DNA from: Phenylobacterium sp.
GTDB lineage: Bacteria; Pseudomonadota; Alphaproteobacteria; Caulobacterales; Caulobacteraceae
Assembly (NCBI RefSeq): GCF_030679875.1
Contig: NZ_JAUXSP010000018.1
Location: 121,199 to 185,198, forward strand
Length of the DNA stretch: 64,000 nt
Direction of reading: 5' to 3'
Shown: positions 25,981 through 35,084 of the stretch, one piece after another
Layout: each line of letters begins with the position of its first letter
How positions within the stretch are numbered: the first letter of the stretch is position 1
Notes under the pieces: model-generated
What the model was told of the DNA's origin: nothing
Database searches by the model: none
The model's input: only the letters and a program-made list of their open reading frames with translations
Position numbers and translations under genes: made by a program

Positions 25981-26263
25981 GGATTACGCCGTCGATGAGC
26001 CGTAAGGGCGACTGCTGGGACAACGCCCCAATGGAGAGCTTCTTCCCCACCCTCAAGACCGAACGGGTCCATCATCGGGTCTATGCCACGCGCGACCAGC
26101 CCGCCGGGATCTGTTCCACTACATCGAGGGCTTCTAACAATCCCCGACGCCTGCACTCAGCCCTGGGCTACATCAGCCCCAGCCGCCGCCGAGCGCAGAG
26201 CCGCCTAACCCCGTCCACTACTTCGGCGGAAGATCAGTCCACCAAAACGGGGGAGGATCACCT
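25981..26263 (+). mobile_element. IS3-family remnant (transposase C-terminus)
   Basis: The fragment encodes the C-terminal part of an IS3-type OrfB transposase. 'GITPSMSRKGDCWDNAPMESFF' (catalytic Glu included, split here for brevity) leads to 'RRLHSALGYISP'. One base is lost near 26,099 and one gained near 26,135, so about 35 bases are read in the wrong frame. 'CCACCAAAACGGGGGAGGATCA' near 26,240-26,262 looks like its right terminal repeat. The N-terminal two thirds of the element are missing. It is dead. Confidence 0.8.
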
Positions 26264-26321
26264 CACCGTTCGCTTGATCACCATCATCGTGAGTGAACTC
26301 AAATGCATAATCCTCTGCCTT

Positions 26322-26429
26322 CTAATCTCGAAGGCGTCTGATGGCGAAAGTCAGGCCCGCAACGCCCGCCACAATCATGAGAGCGCTCAGCCCGCCGATC
26401 ATGTAGCTAGTCAAAAACTGATCCTCCAC
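26322..26429 (-). CDS. Possible 35-residue single-helix membrane protein
   Basis: A GTG-started reading frame would give a short protein with one strongly hydrophobic helix ('YMIGGLSALMIVAGVAGLTF') and a basic tail ('AIRRLRD'). The helix-plus-positive-tail layout is protein-like, and it lies upstream of the ABC1-kinase gene in the opposite direction. There is no strong ribosome-binding site and no recognised family, so it may be chance. Confidence 0.25.
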   Translation of the reverse strand: MEDQFLTSYMIGGLSALMIVAGVAGLTFAIRRLRD

Positions 26430-26516
26430 ATGGGCCGCCAGAGATAACCCGTGAGGGGCCCACCGGTTCGAGCCCAGGGTCTTGCGCCCCCAGGGCCGAC
26501 CAAGCATCGAGGCTCT

Positions 26517-28136
26517 ATGTCACCCTTGACCCTTTCGCCCAACGACTATCGTCGTCTCGCTAAGGTGATCCACACCTTAGCCCCTACAGCCGCGCGGCCG
26601 GTCTTGGTGCGGCTGGGTCTGCTCCGGGGCGCGGCTTCCGACGAGGCGAACGAGGGCTCGGCATATGAGGCCTTCGTTGCGGCACTTGAGGCCCTAGGTC
26701 CTACATTCGTGAAGCTAGGCCAGATCATGGCGACACGATCCGATCTGCTTCCGCCAGAGCTGACCGAGCGGCTCGGCCGGCTTCACGACGACGTGGCTCC
26801 AGTGCCCTTCGACCATTTGCGCGAACAGCTGACGATCGATCTGGGCGCGCCGCCGGAAGAGCTCTTCGCCGAATTTTCGACGACGCCAATTGCGGCTGCG
26901 TCCATTGCCCAGGTCTACGCCGCGCGGCTCATGACCGGTGAAGATGTCGTTCTCAAGGTTCGCAGGCCGGGGATTGAGGCGGTCATGCGCGCTGATTTGC
27001 GGCTACTGTTGGCCGCTGCCCGCGTCATCGAGCGTCGCGCCCCGGCACTGCGTCGACATCAGCCTGTGCGTGTCGTGACGGAGCTCAGCGAAGCCCTTCT
27101 CGAGGAGATCGATTTTCGGATCGAGGCTCGCAATCAAGCGGAGGTCCGCAGACGCGCAACCGTCTTCCATGTTCCGCTCGTTCATGAGCGATTTACCACA
27201 GAAAGGACCATGGTCAGCGCACGCGTCCGTGGCCGCAGTCCTAACGCCGCGTTCCGCAACGAAGAGCCTGCCATGGCGCGCGCCTTGGCGCCCGATGCGG
27301 CGAGGGGGCTGCTGGGGATGATCCTGCTGGACGGGGTGTTCCACGCGGACCCTCATCCAGGAAATATTCTGGTGACTCCGGATGGTCGTCTGGCGCTGTT
27401 GGACTTCGGCTCCGTCGGGCGGCTCTCGGCGAAAAGGCGAGAGCAGGTCCTCGTGGTCCTCGGCTCCCTCGTGGATGCCGACGTAGCGGCGGTCTCTGAT
27501 GTGCTGATGGAATGGGCTGGCCGCTCGGGACCCCCGCCGCCCGGCCTTGAACAAGGTGTCGAGCGATTCTTCCTGCGTTACGCCGCGGATTCCGGGCGAC
27601 CGATCCGGCTTGCGGAGGCGATCACCGAATTCATCTCCATCGCCCGAGAAAACGCACTGACGTTGCCGCCGGACCTGCTGCTGCTCATGCGCGCTCTGGG
27701 CATCGCCGAAGGCTTGGCGAGGACGCTCGATCCCGACCTCGATGTCGTCGCCGCTATCGCGCCAGTGGTTCTCCGGGCTTTCGCATCTCGGTTTGCGCCG
27801 AAAGCGCTCGCCACCCGCGCCTTCCGGACGTTCAAGGAACTAGATCAGATCCTCGCCATCGGGCCAGAAGCGATCCGGCGCGGTATCGGGCGCATCAGCC
27901 GTGAGGGCATTGTCATCCAGGTCTCAAGTTCAGACCTGGCCGAGTTGCCGCGAGCGGTCAGACGGGCCGCCGATACCCTGTCGCTCGGGATCGTGGTCGC
28001 GGCCCTTATCGTCGCTGCCGCCGTCGTCATCGTCGCGAAGGACGATCAGGCCGCCGCGGTCGCTCGGATCGCCATCGTCATCCTGTCAGGCGTGGGCCTG
28101 GCCGCCTTCGTGAGTCGCCTGTTCCGGCGGGATTGA
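26517..28136 (+). CDS. ABC1/AarF/UbiB-family atypical kinase
   Basis: A 539-residue protein. The ATG at 26517 has a CGAGG site upstream. Family motifs are 'FVKLGQIMATRSDLLPPEL' (KxGQ region), 'TTPIAAASIAQVYAARL' (Ala-rich loop replacing the P-loop), 'VVLKVRRPGI' (Lys), 'FHADPHPGNILV' and 'LLDFGSVGRL'. Two C-terminal membrane helices follow. UbiB-type proteins support ubiquinone synthesis or lipid homeostasis. This copy lies among mobile-element debris next to an Hsp20 gene, which suggests a stress-related accessory paralogue rather than the core ubiB. It converges with the Hsp20 gene with a 51-base overlap. Confidence 0.92.
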   Translation: MSPLTLSPNDYRRLAKVIHTLAPTAARPVLVRLGLLRGAASDEANEGSAYEAFVAALEALGPTFVKLGQIMATRSDLLPPELTERLGRLHDDVAPVPFDHLREQLTIDLGAPPEELFAEFSTTPIAAASIAQVYAARLMTGEDVVLKVRRPGIEAVMRADLRLLLAAARVIERRAPALRRHQPVRVVTELSEALLEEIDFRIEARNQAEVRRRATVFHVPLVHERFTTERTMVSARVRGRSPNAAFRNEEPAMARALAPDAARGLLGMILLDGVFHADPHPGNILVTPDGRLALLDFGSVGRLSAKRREQVLVVLGSLVDADVAAVSDVLMEWAGRSGPPPPGLEQGVERFFLRYAADSGRPIRLAEAITEFISIARENALTLPPDLLLLMRALGIAEGLARTLDPDLDVVAAIAPVVLRAFASRFAPKALATRAFRTFKELDQILAIGPEAIRRGIGRISREGIVIQVSSSDLAELPRAVRRAADTLSLGIVVAALIVAAAVVIVAKDDQAAAVARIAIVILSGVGLAAFVSRLFRRD

Positions 28137-28571
28137 GGTTTCGCGCACGGGAACACGTCTTGCTTCCCCGCGCACCCACGCGGCCTTGATCATTCTCACG
28201 GTCAGAACGCCGTCTTCGAGGGTCGCCGTCACCTCGTCGGGATCGACCGGCTCCGGGAGATCGACGCTCAGGTCGAACGGACGCCCAATGTTCCCGGACC
28301 GCCCTAGACGGCCGGCCGCTCGCAGACGCAAACGCGTGGGAGTGGCCTCCAGGACCATGTCGCCTATGGCATACCCAGGGGCATCGACCTCAACGGTCAC
28401 GTCCTCGATCGTCTGGGCGATTGCAAAAGCCGGAACATCTCCCAAAGGAGAGCCGAGCTGGGTCTCAAGCCGGTGCCGGACACCCCTCAACCCGCGGCCG
28501 ATAAGGCTGTCGTATTCAAGGGTGGCGGAATATACTTTCCGCCCCAACTTGACCGAGATGCTGCCGATCAT
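28086..28571 (-). CDS. Hsp20/alpha-crystallin-like small heat shock protein
   Basis: A 161-residue protein. Its C-terminal two thirds form an alpha-crystallin-type domain: 'EDVTVEVDAPGYAIGDMVLE' and 'DEVTATLEDGVLTVRMIKA', ending near the 'VPVRETSIPP' tail. Such proteins bind unfolding proteins without ATP. It is divergent from the usual sHsp consensus, so some functional drift is likely. It overlaps the ABC1-kinase gene at the 3' ends. The pairing with that kinase recalls mobile stress-protection gene sets, but the evidence is only positional. Confidence 0.82.
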   Translation of the reverse strand: MIGSISVKLGRKVYSATLEYDSLIGRGLRGVRHRLETQLGSPLGDVPAFAIAQTIEDVTVEVDAPGYAIGDMVLEATPTRLRLRAAGRLGRSGNIGRPFDLSVDLPEPVDPDEVTATLEDGVLTVRMIKAAWVRGEARRVPVRETSIPPEQATHEGGQAHA

Positions 28572-28757
28572 TCGAAACTCCTGGGGAATATTCTCCGACT
28601 GAAGAGTTGGGCGCCTGATGGCGGCGAATTCAAGGCGATTAACGTCGGAACGGGTTGTTAGGCTCGCGGGAGAGCAGCGAGGGATGGCCGGGGGTTGGTC
28701 TTGCGCCGGACCTGCCCCCCAAACCTTGGACCAGGTCGGGCCGGGATTTCTCGCCGG

Positions 28758-29221
28758 TCAGGCGTCGGGTGGGCCATGTGTCCCGGCGCCATTCATGAGC
28801 ACGGTCGGGCACTTGTCGCCGATCGCGCTGTGGGGACGATGTTCGTTGTAGTCCCTACGCCAAGCCTCGCATTTTGATCAGGCGTCGTCGAGGGACATGA
28901 ACCAGGCGGTGTTCAAGCATTCGGCCCGGACCTTGCCGTTGAAGGACTCCGCAAAGGCGTTGTCCGTCGGCTTGCCAGGGCGGCTGAAGTCCAGGATGAC
29001 GCCCCGCTGGTAGGCCCAGAGATCAAGGTCGCGGGAGACAAATTCGGGGCCATTGTCGACGCGGATGACCCGTGGATAGCCGACCGCTTTGCCGGCCAGT
29101 TCGAGCGTCTGGACGACGTCGCAGGCCTTGTAGGCAAAGCGGGGATCCAGCGCCGGCGAACACCGACTGAAGGTGTCTATTATCGCCAGGATGCGTATCT
29201 TACGCCCGTCGAAGAGCTGGT
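28758..29221 (-). pseudogene. IS3-family transposase fragment (copy A)
   Basis: This is the C-terminal DDE part of an IS3 OrfB-like transposase: '[18 protein letters not shown]', '[14 protein letters not shown]' and '[11 protein letters not shown]' supply the later catalytic Asp and Glu. Compared with copy B, a CGA codon has become TGA at 28,878-28,880, cutting off the last ~40 residues. The N-terminal part is absent because it joins another IS remnant at 29,221. Confidence 0.88.
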
Positions 29222-29737
29222 GTGCGCCGTCGACAACTTCACCCGCGAGGCCCTGGCGCTGATCGTGGACACCTCGATCGGCGGCCATCGCATGGCACGC
29301 TGCCTGATCGCCCGGCATGGAATGCCACCCACCATCGTCAGCAACAACGGCACGGAAATGACAAGCCGTGCGATGTTGGAATGGACCAACCGCACCGGGA
29401 CCGGCTGGCACTACATCGCGCCGAGCAAACCACAGCAGAATGGCTTCGTGGAGAGCTTCAACGGCAAGCTGCACGACGAGGGCCTGAACGAGAAGGTCTT
29501 CGCGCACCCAGCGAACGCCCGGGCCGTAATCGAGCGCTGGCGGCGCGATTACAACAAATCTGCGGCCCCACTCAGCGCATAGCGGCCCAATGCCGGAAGC
29601 AGTGCGGCTGAACCCCGCGGCCGGTCGGCTGCGCAACCTCAAAGGTTATGGCGCCCGGCCGCCACCGCCAGCGCTGCAGATCAACTATCAAACCCCTGGG
29701 CTCCCACAACGATCGAGGGACCGGAGGGGGCAGGTCA
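29222..29737 (+). pseudogene. Second IS3-family transposase fragment, opposite orientation
   Basis: The sequence encodes '[20 protein letters not shown]', '[12 protein letters not shown]' and '[13 protein letters not shown]', the DDE core of a different IS3-group transposase (the usual SDNGTE reads SNNGTE, so a catalytic Asp is lost). A frameshift near 29,560 ends the frame early. The original tail ('RPHSA', then 'AVRLNPAAGRLRNLKGYG') continues in another frame up to the terminal repeat. It is inactive. Confidence 0.82.
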
Positions 29738-29814
29738 CCTGACCAGGCAACTTGCCACCAACGGAAGGGGTGGACCGTCTCCCTGCTATCGCTCGGAAAC
29801 GGCCCACTGTTGGC

Positions 29815-32358
29815 TTAGAACCGGTACTGGAATTCTATCCCATAGGTCCGAGGAAAGTTCGGCTTCAATGTGGTACGCTGGATTCCGCTGGCCGAGGGGG
29901 CTCCGGTTCGGAAGTCCTGATAGGCCAACTCATCAAAGGCGTTCTTGACGTAGCCGATCACCGTGTAGCGATCGTCGGCGTCCTTCCAAAGCGCCCGGAA
30001 GTCGACGACTTCGTTCGATGGCGAGCGGAAGCCCGGCTGAGCAAAAACGACGGCCTGTTGCTCGTCGGTGAAGGTGTAGGTGGCCCCAAGTACGAGATCG
30101 CCCTCAGCCAACTCGACTGTATAATTCAGTCCTAGGTTGAGTTTGTTCTCCGGAGTTATGGGAAGCCTGTTCCCAACGAGGGTCTGGAGCCTGCTTCCGT
30201 CCGGCAACACGACGCCCGTAGGTCGCGCGCCCGCCTGCAGAGCCTTCGGGTCGGCTGTATCGACGAAGCAGCAGCCGCTCTTAATCTCGGTATTGAGGTA
30301 CGAATAGCTCGCGAAAATCTGAAGATGATCGATCGGAGCCCACTGGGCCTCCATCTCAAGGCCCCAACTCACAGCGTCCAGATTCACGAACTGACTGCCC
30401 GTTAAGCCCGCCGCGGGGTCAAGAACCACGGTCAGCGGCGCCTGAAAACCCTGATAGTCCGCGTAGAACAGCGCAGAATTCAGTTGGAAGCGCCGCCCCA
30501 CATTTTTCTTCAGCCCGAGCTCGAAGTTGTCAACATATTCGGGATCAGCATAGGGGATCGGAGCGAGGCCGCTCGAGGCCTGCCAACCACCCGACTTATA
30601 GCCGCGGCTGTAACGGGCGTAGGCGTTGGTGTCGCTGTCCGGCTGCCATTGCAGACCCAAGGTCCCGGTCCAGGCGTCGTAGTCGCCCGACAGGTCACGC
30701 GTCAGACCACCGCCTGAGAGCTCACGTACATTGGCGTACAACGGGTTGGCCAGGCAGGACGCGATGGTTGGGCCGCCGCATATGGCAAAGGTTGTCAAAT
30801 CCACCGCGATCCCTTGTCCGACGGCGGCTGGTATCCCCGCGGCGGCCAAGATTGTTGTCGTGGTGTTGGTGCGCGACACGTAGCGAGCCGAGTCTGTACC
30901 CGACTTCTCATCGACCGTGTACCGGATGCCACCCGTAAACGTGATGGTATCGGTGATATCATAGTCGACCTGAAGAAAGGCCGCGTAAGAATCCACCTCA
31001 AGCGTACCGTCTACGAAGAGATAGTTCCCCATCGGGTTCGGTGCCGCCGGGCCACTGGTCGCCAGATTGATCGGGTTCTGAACGGCCGGATCGTTAAGGA
31101 CCCGCTGGCCCTGGGGTTGCGCGTAGGTTTGATGATACTGGTACAGACCGGCGATCCAGCGCAGTGGCCCGCCCGTGTTCGATGACAGGTTGATCTCGTT
31201 GGAGTACCATTTTTGGTCCTCGCGGTAGAAGAACCTCTGGTCTGGCGACACGCCCGTAGCGGTGTAGGCGCCGAAAGGCGTCGCGGTCGGCACGCTGAAT
31301 AGGCCGGTGCGCGATGAACGATCCTCGTCCCCAGCCGTGTCGTAGAGATAGGATTGGTAGCCGGCCAGATACTTGAGGGTCATGCCGCCAAGATCCCAGG
31401 TAAGGTCTAAGTGCAATCGCTCATGATTACTGAGCTTACCTTCACTCGTCTGGTTGGTGCTGATCTTGTAGGGGTCGGTCATCGCCGGATTAGTTCCTGC
31501 GAAGCCGAAGGTCGGATTGTAGTAGAGGCCAGCATTGCCGAGACCGGTCGGAGACGTGGTGTCGTAGCGGCTCGTGATCGACTCGTGGACGTTGCCAACG
31601 CCGAAGCTGTCATCCCAGTCGAATTTCGTATAGCGCAGGCGGGCCGTGATGTTCTCGCCAAGATCGGCTTCCAGCTGGGCCTCGACTATGTACCGTTTAA
31701 CAGCGCTGGAATCGCCGGCAGGCCCGAGGTTCTCGAAGAAGCCTTCCTCTCGGCGCTCCAGAGAGCCCCCGAGAAGGAAGCGTAGGCCATCCGTGATCGG
31801 TCCACGAACCAAGGCGTCGGTTCGCCAGGTGCCGTAGTTCCCAAGAACGGCACGGACCTCACCGTTGAAATCCTCCGTTGGACGCTTGGCGATGATGTTC
31901 AGCGCCCCGCCGATGGAATTACGTCCGTACAGCGTGCCTTGCGGTCCACGCAGAATCTCCGTGCGTTCGATAAACAGTGACGGCGTGGCTGCATCAGCCA
32001 TGGAGTTTGAGAATATTCCGTCGGAGTACAGCGCTACGGAAGGATCGGTTCCGATAGCATTGGTCAGGCGACCAAAGCCTCGGATCGAGAGGCGGTCGTT
32101 GTTGGTATAAGTGACGCTCGGCGATACACGCGCCAAATCCTCGACGTTGGCTACCCCAAGCACGTCGCGCCGCTCACTTGTATAGGCCGTCACGGCCACG
32201 GGCACATCCTGAAGGCGCTGATCGCGCCTTTCAGCCGTCACCACCAGCTCTTCAATGGTGAAGCCGGTGTCTTGCGCCCAACCAGGCGAGGCCGCAGCCA
32301 GAGCGAGCGCGGATGCGCCGCTCGCGAAGGCGAATCGTAGATTCTTGCAATTTTTCAT
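29815..32358 (-). CDS. TonB-dependent outer-membrane receptor
   Basis: An 847-residue receptor. It has a signal peptide ending at 'GWAQ', a TonB box-like 'IEELVVTAERRDQRLQDVPV' and a plug with 'RTEILRGPQGTLYGRNSIGG'. A long beta-barrel ends in 'TYGIEFQYRF' with the terminal Phe. This subtype (EELVVTAxRR, LQDVPVAV) is common in sphingomonads and Caulobacterales and often serves uptake of hydrophobic or aromatic compounds rather than siderophores. A GGGGGG ribosome-binding site lies 8 bases upstream, and a 16-bp palindrome lies about 45 bases upstream. It is bordered by an IS3 remnant on one side and the truncated acyl-AMP ligase on the other. Confidence 0.94.
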   Translation of the reverse strand: MKNCKNLRFAFASGASALALAAASPGWAQDTGFTIEELVVTAERRDQRLQDVPVAVTAYTSERRDVLGVANVEDLARVSPSVTYTNNDRLSIRGFGRLTNAIGTDPSVALYSDGIFSNSMADAATPSLFIERTEILRGPQGTLYGRNSIGGALNIIAKRPTEDFNGEVRAVLGNYGTWRTDALVRGPITDGLRFLLGGSLERREEGFFENLGPAGDSSAVKRYIVEAQLEADLGENITARLRYTKFDWDDSFGVGNVHESITSRYDTTSPTGLGNAGLYYNPTFGFAGTNPAMTDPYKISTNQTSEGKLSNHERLHLDLTWDLGGMTLKYLAGYQSYLYDTAGDEDRSSRTGLFSVPTATPFGAYTATGVSPDQRFFYREDQKWYSNEINLSSNTGGPLRWIAGLYQYHQTYAQPQGQRVLNDPAVQNPINLATSGPAAPNPMGNYLFVDGTLEVDSYAAFLQVDYDITDTITFTGGIRYTVDEKSGTDSARYVSRTNTTTTILAAAGIPAAVGQGIAVDLTTFAICGGPTIASCLANPLYANVRELSGGGLTRDLSGDYDAWTGTLGLQWQPDSDTNAYARYSRGYKSGGWQASSGLAPIPYADPEYVDNFELGLKKNVGRRFQLNSALFYADYQGFQAPLTVVLDPAAGLTGSQFVNLDAVSWGLEMEAQWAPIDHLQIFASYSYLNTEIKSGCCFVDTADPKALQAGARPTGVVLPDGSRLQTLVGNRLPITPENKLNLGLNYTVELAEGDLVLGATYTFTDEQQAVVFAQPGFRSPSNEVVDFRALWKDADDRYTVIGYVKNAFDELAYQDFRTGAPSASGIQRTTLKPNFPRTYGIEFQYRF

Positions 32359-32401
32359 GTTTCCCCCCTCAGTCGCTAGGCATTATTGCCTCTATGCTGA
32401 C

Positions 32402-32417
32402 GGTAATGGCCATTACC
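32402..32417. promoter_or_regulatory. Perfect 16-bp palindrome, candidate operator
   Basis: GGTAATGGCCATTACC is fully symmetric and lies about 45 bases upstream of the TonB receptor start. A looser inverted repeat (AGGCA-TTAT-TGCCT) sits between it and the gene. The size and position fit a dimeric repressor or activator site. No regulator gene is adjacent. Confidence 0.55.
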
Positions 32418-32663
32418 ATAACGCCGTTCACGCCTGAGGCAATGCCCCTCCCTCGGGTCGCGCGACCAGCCACTGGTCGGTGCTTAAAATAAGTCCGAAG
32501 TCGCTCGTGAAAAATATCAACGCCTTGATTTGACGGTCAATCCCGGCGATTTCAGATATTCGTTTTCGCAAGTTTTGGGGATTGGGTGCGCAAAAGCTTG
32601 CGAATTGCGCGGGCCGATCGGTTTGTTGTATCTCCGCTTTTCGACCTGTGATTCACTGATCGG

Positions 32664-33806
32664 GTGGTGATTTGGGGTGCGCCCGTTGCGTCCGAAACCG
32701 CCGCGGTTCGCCCGATGCAGTTCGCCGGCGCCCTGGTCGACCTGCCACAGTCCACCGGACAAGCGTTGCCGGAGATCGGGCCAGACAGCCCCTGCTATCT
32801 CCAGTTCTCGTCCGGCAGCACGCGCTTTCCCACCGGCGCCTTTGTCCGCCGTCCGCTGCTCTGGCTCGACCTTATGGGCAAGAACGGTACGACCATCTCC
32901 TACAGCCCCACCTTCGGCTACGAGCTCTGCGCGCGGCGGGCCGAGAACGCCAGCCTCGAAGGCTATGACCTGTCGCGCTGGCGGATCGCCGGCCTCGGCG
33001 GCGACATGGTCCGCACCAAGCCCCTGCGGGACTTCGCCGCGCGCTTCGCGGCGGCGGGCTTCGACCCCCAGGCTTTCGTGGCCAGCTATGGCATGGCCGA
33101 GGCGACGCTGGCCCTGACCATGGCGCCCCTGGGCAAGGGCCTGGTCACCGAGCGACTGGATGTGCACCGCCTGGAGCGCGACGGCGTGGCGGCCTCAGGC
33201 GCGCCCTCGCCCCGCGTCCGGGAGTTCGCCCGCTGCGGGCCGCCCCTGCCGGGGCACGAGCTTCAGGTCCGCGGCGAGCGGGGCGAGATCCTGCCGGAGC
33301 GCCGGACCGGTCGGGTCTTCGCCCGCGGCCCCAGCCTGATGAGCGGCTACTTCCAGGACCCCGACGCCACCGCCCGCGTCCTGGGCGCCGAGGGTTGGCT
33401 CGACACCGGCGACCTCGGCTATCTGTCGGAGGGCGAGATCGTCCTGACCGGGCGCAGCAAGGACCTGATCATCCTCAATGGCCGCAATATCTGGCCGCAG
33501 GACCTGGAATGGACCGCTGAGGCCGAGATCGCCGGCCTGCGCAGCGGCGATGTCGCCGCCTTCTCCGTTCCCGCCGAGGGCGAGGAGGCGGTGATCGTCC
33601 TGGTCCAGACCCGCAGCAGCGACGCTGAAACGCGCCAGAAGCTGGCCGTCGAGGTCACCGACCTGCTCCGCCAGCGCCACGGCGTGGAGGCCCAGGTGAA
33701 CCTTGTCGGCGGGCACGCCCTGCCCCAGACCTCGTCGGGCAAGCTCAGCCGTTCGCGGGCCAAGGCTGAGTATCTCGCCGGGCTGGCCGAAGCCGAGCCG
33801 GCCTAG
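32664..33806 (+). pseudogene. aasR: AasR-like fatty acyl-AMP/acyl-ACP ligase, two segments missing
   Basis: The frame encodes the later part of a fatty acyl-AMP ligase. The ATP motif 'YLQFSSGSTRFPTG', 'TISYSPTFGYELC', the 'YGMAEATLALTM' motif, 'WLDTGDLGYL' and the C-terminal 'RSKDLIILNGRNIWPQDLEW' are seen. The first ~150 residues are absent. A second gap of roughly 50 residues removes the region between 'FPTG' and 'RRPLLWLDL', which normally holds the HDMG motif. The frame is otherwise open (380 codons). In Caulobacter the equivalent gene loads fatty acids onto the ceramide-pathway ACP (AasR). Here it is probably non-functional. The 5' break lies near 32,660, beside the TonB receptor promoter. 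Confidence 0.85.
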
Positions 33807-33807
33807 G

Positions 33808-34761
33808 GTGTCACGGGGTCTCGTCACGGTCACCGGCGCGACGGGGTTCCTCGGCCGCTATCTCGTGCCCGCGCTCGCGGCCGACGGCTGGCGCATACGG
33901 GTGCTGGCCCGCCGCGACGTTATCCACCCCCTGTGGCGCGGCCTGGAGGTCGAGGTCGTGCCCGGCGATCTGGGAGATGATCGCGCCCTGGACAGGGCCT
34001 GCGCCGGCGCCGACGTCGTCATTCATGGGGCTGGCCTGATCAAGGCGCGCAGCCGGGCCGCCTTCTTCATCGTCAATGAGCAAGGCGCCCGCCGGGTGGC
34101 TGAGCGCGCCGAGGGCGCGGTGCTGCTGATCTCCAGCCTGGCCGCGCGGGAGCCCGGACTTTCGGACTACGCCGCCAGCAAGCGGGCCGGCGAGACGGCG
34201 GCGCACGCAGTGCTGGGCGAGCGCCTGACCATCGTGCGCCCCCCGGCCCTTTACGGCCCCGGCGACGCCGAGACCCTGCCCCTCTTCCAGCTGGCCGCCG
34301 CAAGTCCGATCCTGCCGCTTCTCGATCCGAAGGCGCGGATGGCCATGATGCATGTCGAGGACGCGGCGCGGCAGATCGCCGCCCTGACGGGACAGCCGGG
34401 CGGCCAGACGCTCAGCCTGTCCGATCCTCGCCCCCAGGGCTATGGCTGGCGCGAGGTGTTCCAGACGGCGGCGGACGCCTTTGGCCGCAGGCCCCGCTTC
34501 CAGCGGATCCCCAACGCCGCCCTGGGCGTCGTCGCCGTGATGGGCGCGGCGCGGGGCGGTCGATCGGCCCCCATGCTGACCTTCGGCAAGCTGCGAGAGT
34601 TGACGCACCTGGACTGGTCGGTGGCGCCGGGCGAGCAGATTTCCGGACTTCCGCCGGCCCGCTTTAATCTCGCCGACGGGTTCCTACATACGGTTCAGGG
34701 GTATGCGGCCTCCGGCGTCAGGTTTCGCAAACCGCCGCTACAGCAGGCGATCAGGTGCTGA
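33808..34761 (+). CDS. cerR: CerR-like NAD-dependent epimerase/dehydratase (ceramide reductase candidate)
   Basis: A 317-residue extended-SDR protein. The GTG at 33808, one base after the ligase stop, starts the Rossmann domain ('VTVTGATGFLGRYLV'). Catalytic Tyr/Lys appear in 'LSDYAASKRAGE', preceded by 'LLISSLAA'. Caulobacter CerR reduces the 3-keto group of oxidised ceramide. The gene order ligase-reductase-ACP-spt matches the Caulobacter ceramide genes. Function is inferred from family plus order. A general sugar-epimerase role is less likely in this context. Confidence 0.85.
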   Translation: MSRGLVTVTGATGFLGRYLVPALAADGWRIRVLARRDVIHPLWRGLEVEVVPGDLGDDRALDRACAGADVVIHGAGLIKARSRAAFFIVNEQGARRVAERAEGAVLLISSLAAREPGLSDYAASKRAGETAAHAVLGERLTIVRPPALYGPGDAETLPLFQLAAASPILPLLDPKARMAMMHVEDAARQIAALTGQPGGQTLSLSDPRPQGYGWREVFQTAADAFGRRPRFQRIPNAALGVVAVMGAARGGRSAPMLTFGKLRELTHLDWSVAPGEQISGLPPARFNLADGFLHTVQGYAASGVRFRKPPLQQAIRC

Positions 34762-34830
34762 CGCCCGCGTCATATTGCGCCAAAGATGCGGCGTTAACGG
34801 ACGATCGTTCTAGGGGGCGAGTCGGTCTCT

Positions 34831-35082
34831 ATGCAACTGGTGACAGATCCCACCGTGCTTGAGGTGGCGAAGGCCGCTGAGGCCGTGCTGGAGCGCGAGG
34901 TCCTTGTGACCGCGTCATCCGACATCTCGCGCGACCTCGCCGTGGACTCCCTGGCCCTCATGAACATCGTGATGGAGCTCGAAGATCGCTTCGACATCTC
35001 CATCCCCATCGACCGCCTGAGCGAAGTCCAGACCGTGGGCGATCTCGCGGCGCTTATCGACAACATCCGGAACAAGGTTTGA
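34831..35082 (+). CDS. acpR: AcpR-like acyl carrier protein of sphingolipid synthesis
   Basis: An 83-residue acyl carrier protein. The phosphopantetheine Ser is in 'LAVDSLALMNIVMEL', the DSL motif of ACPs. It is acidic around helix II ('ELEDRFDISIPIDRL'). It lies 69 bases after the CerR-like gene and is immediately followed by spt. In Caulobacter a dedicated ACP is needed with Spt for the first step of ceramide formation. With the acyl-AMP ligase broken, its loading here would need another enzyme. Confidence 0.9.
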   Translation: MQLVTDPTVLEVAKAAEAVLEREVLVTASSDISRDLAVDSLALMNIVMELEDRFDISIPIDRLSEVQTVGDLAALIDNIRNKV

Positions 35083-35084
35083 GC

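Larger units (their letters stand above)
28709..29737. mobile_element. Chimera of two IS3-family remnants joined head to head
   Basis: Both outer ends carry IS3-type terminal sequence (GGACCTGCCCCCC at the left, GGGGGCAGGTCA at the right). Inside, a leftward transposase fragment (to 29,221) meets a rightward fragment of a different IS3 transposase. The junction lies at the same region of both transposases, just before the first catalytic segment. The left half is about 96% identical by eye to the fragment at 52,980-53,533. Neither half can encode a working transposase. Confidence 0.8.

Noticed and set aside
26451-28136. Naming the ABC1-family kinase ubiB
   Set aside because: It sits in an accessory region next to Hsp20 and IS remnants, away from ubiquinone genes, so a core ubiB is unlikely.
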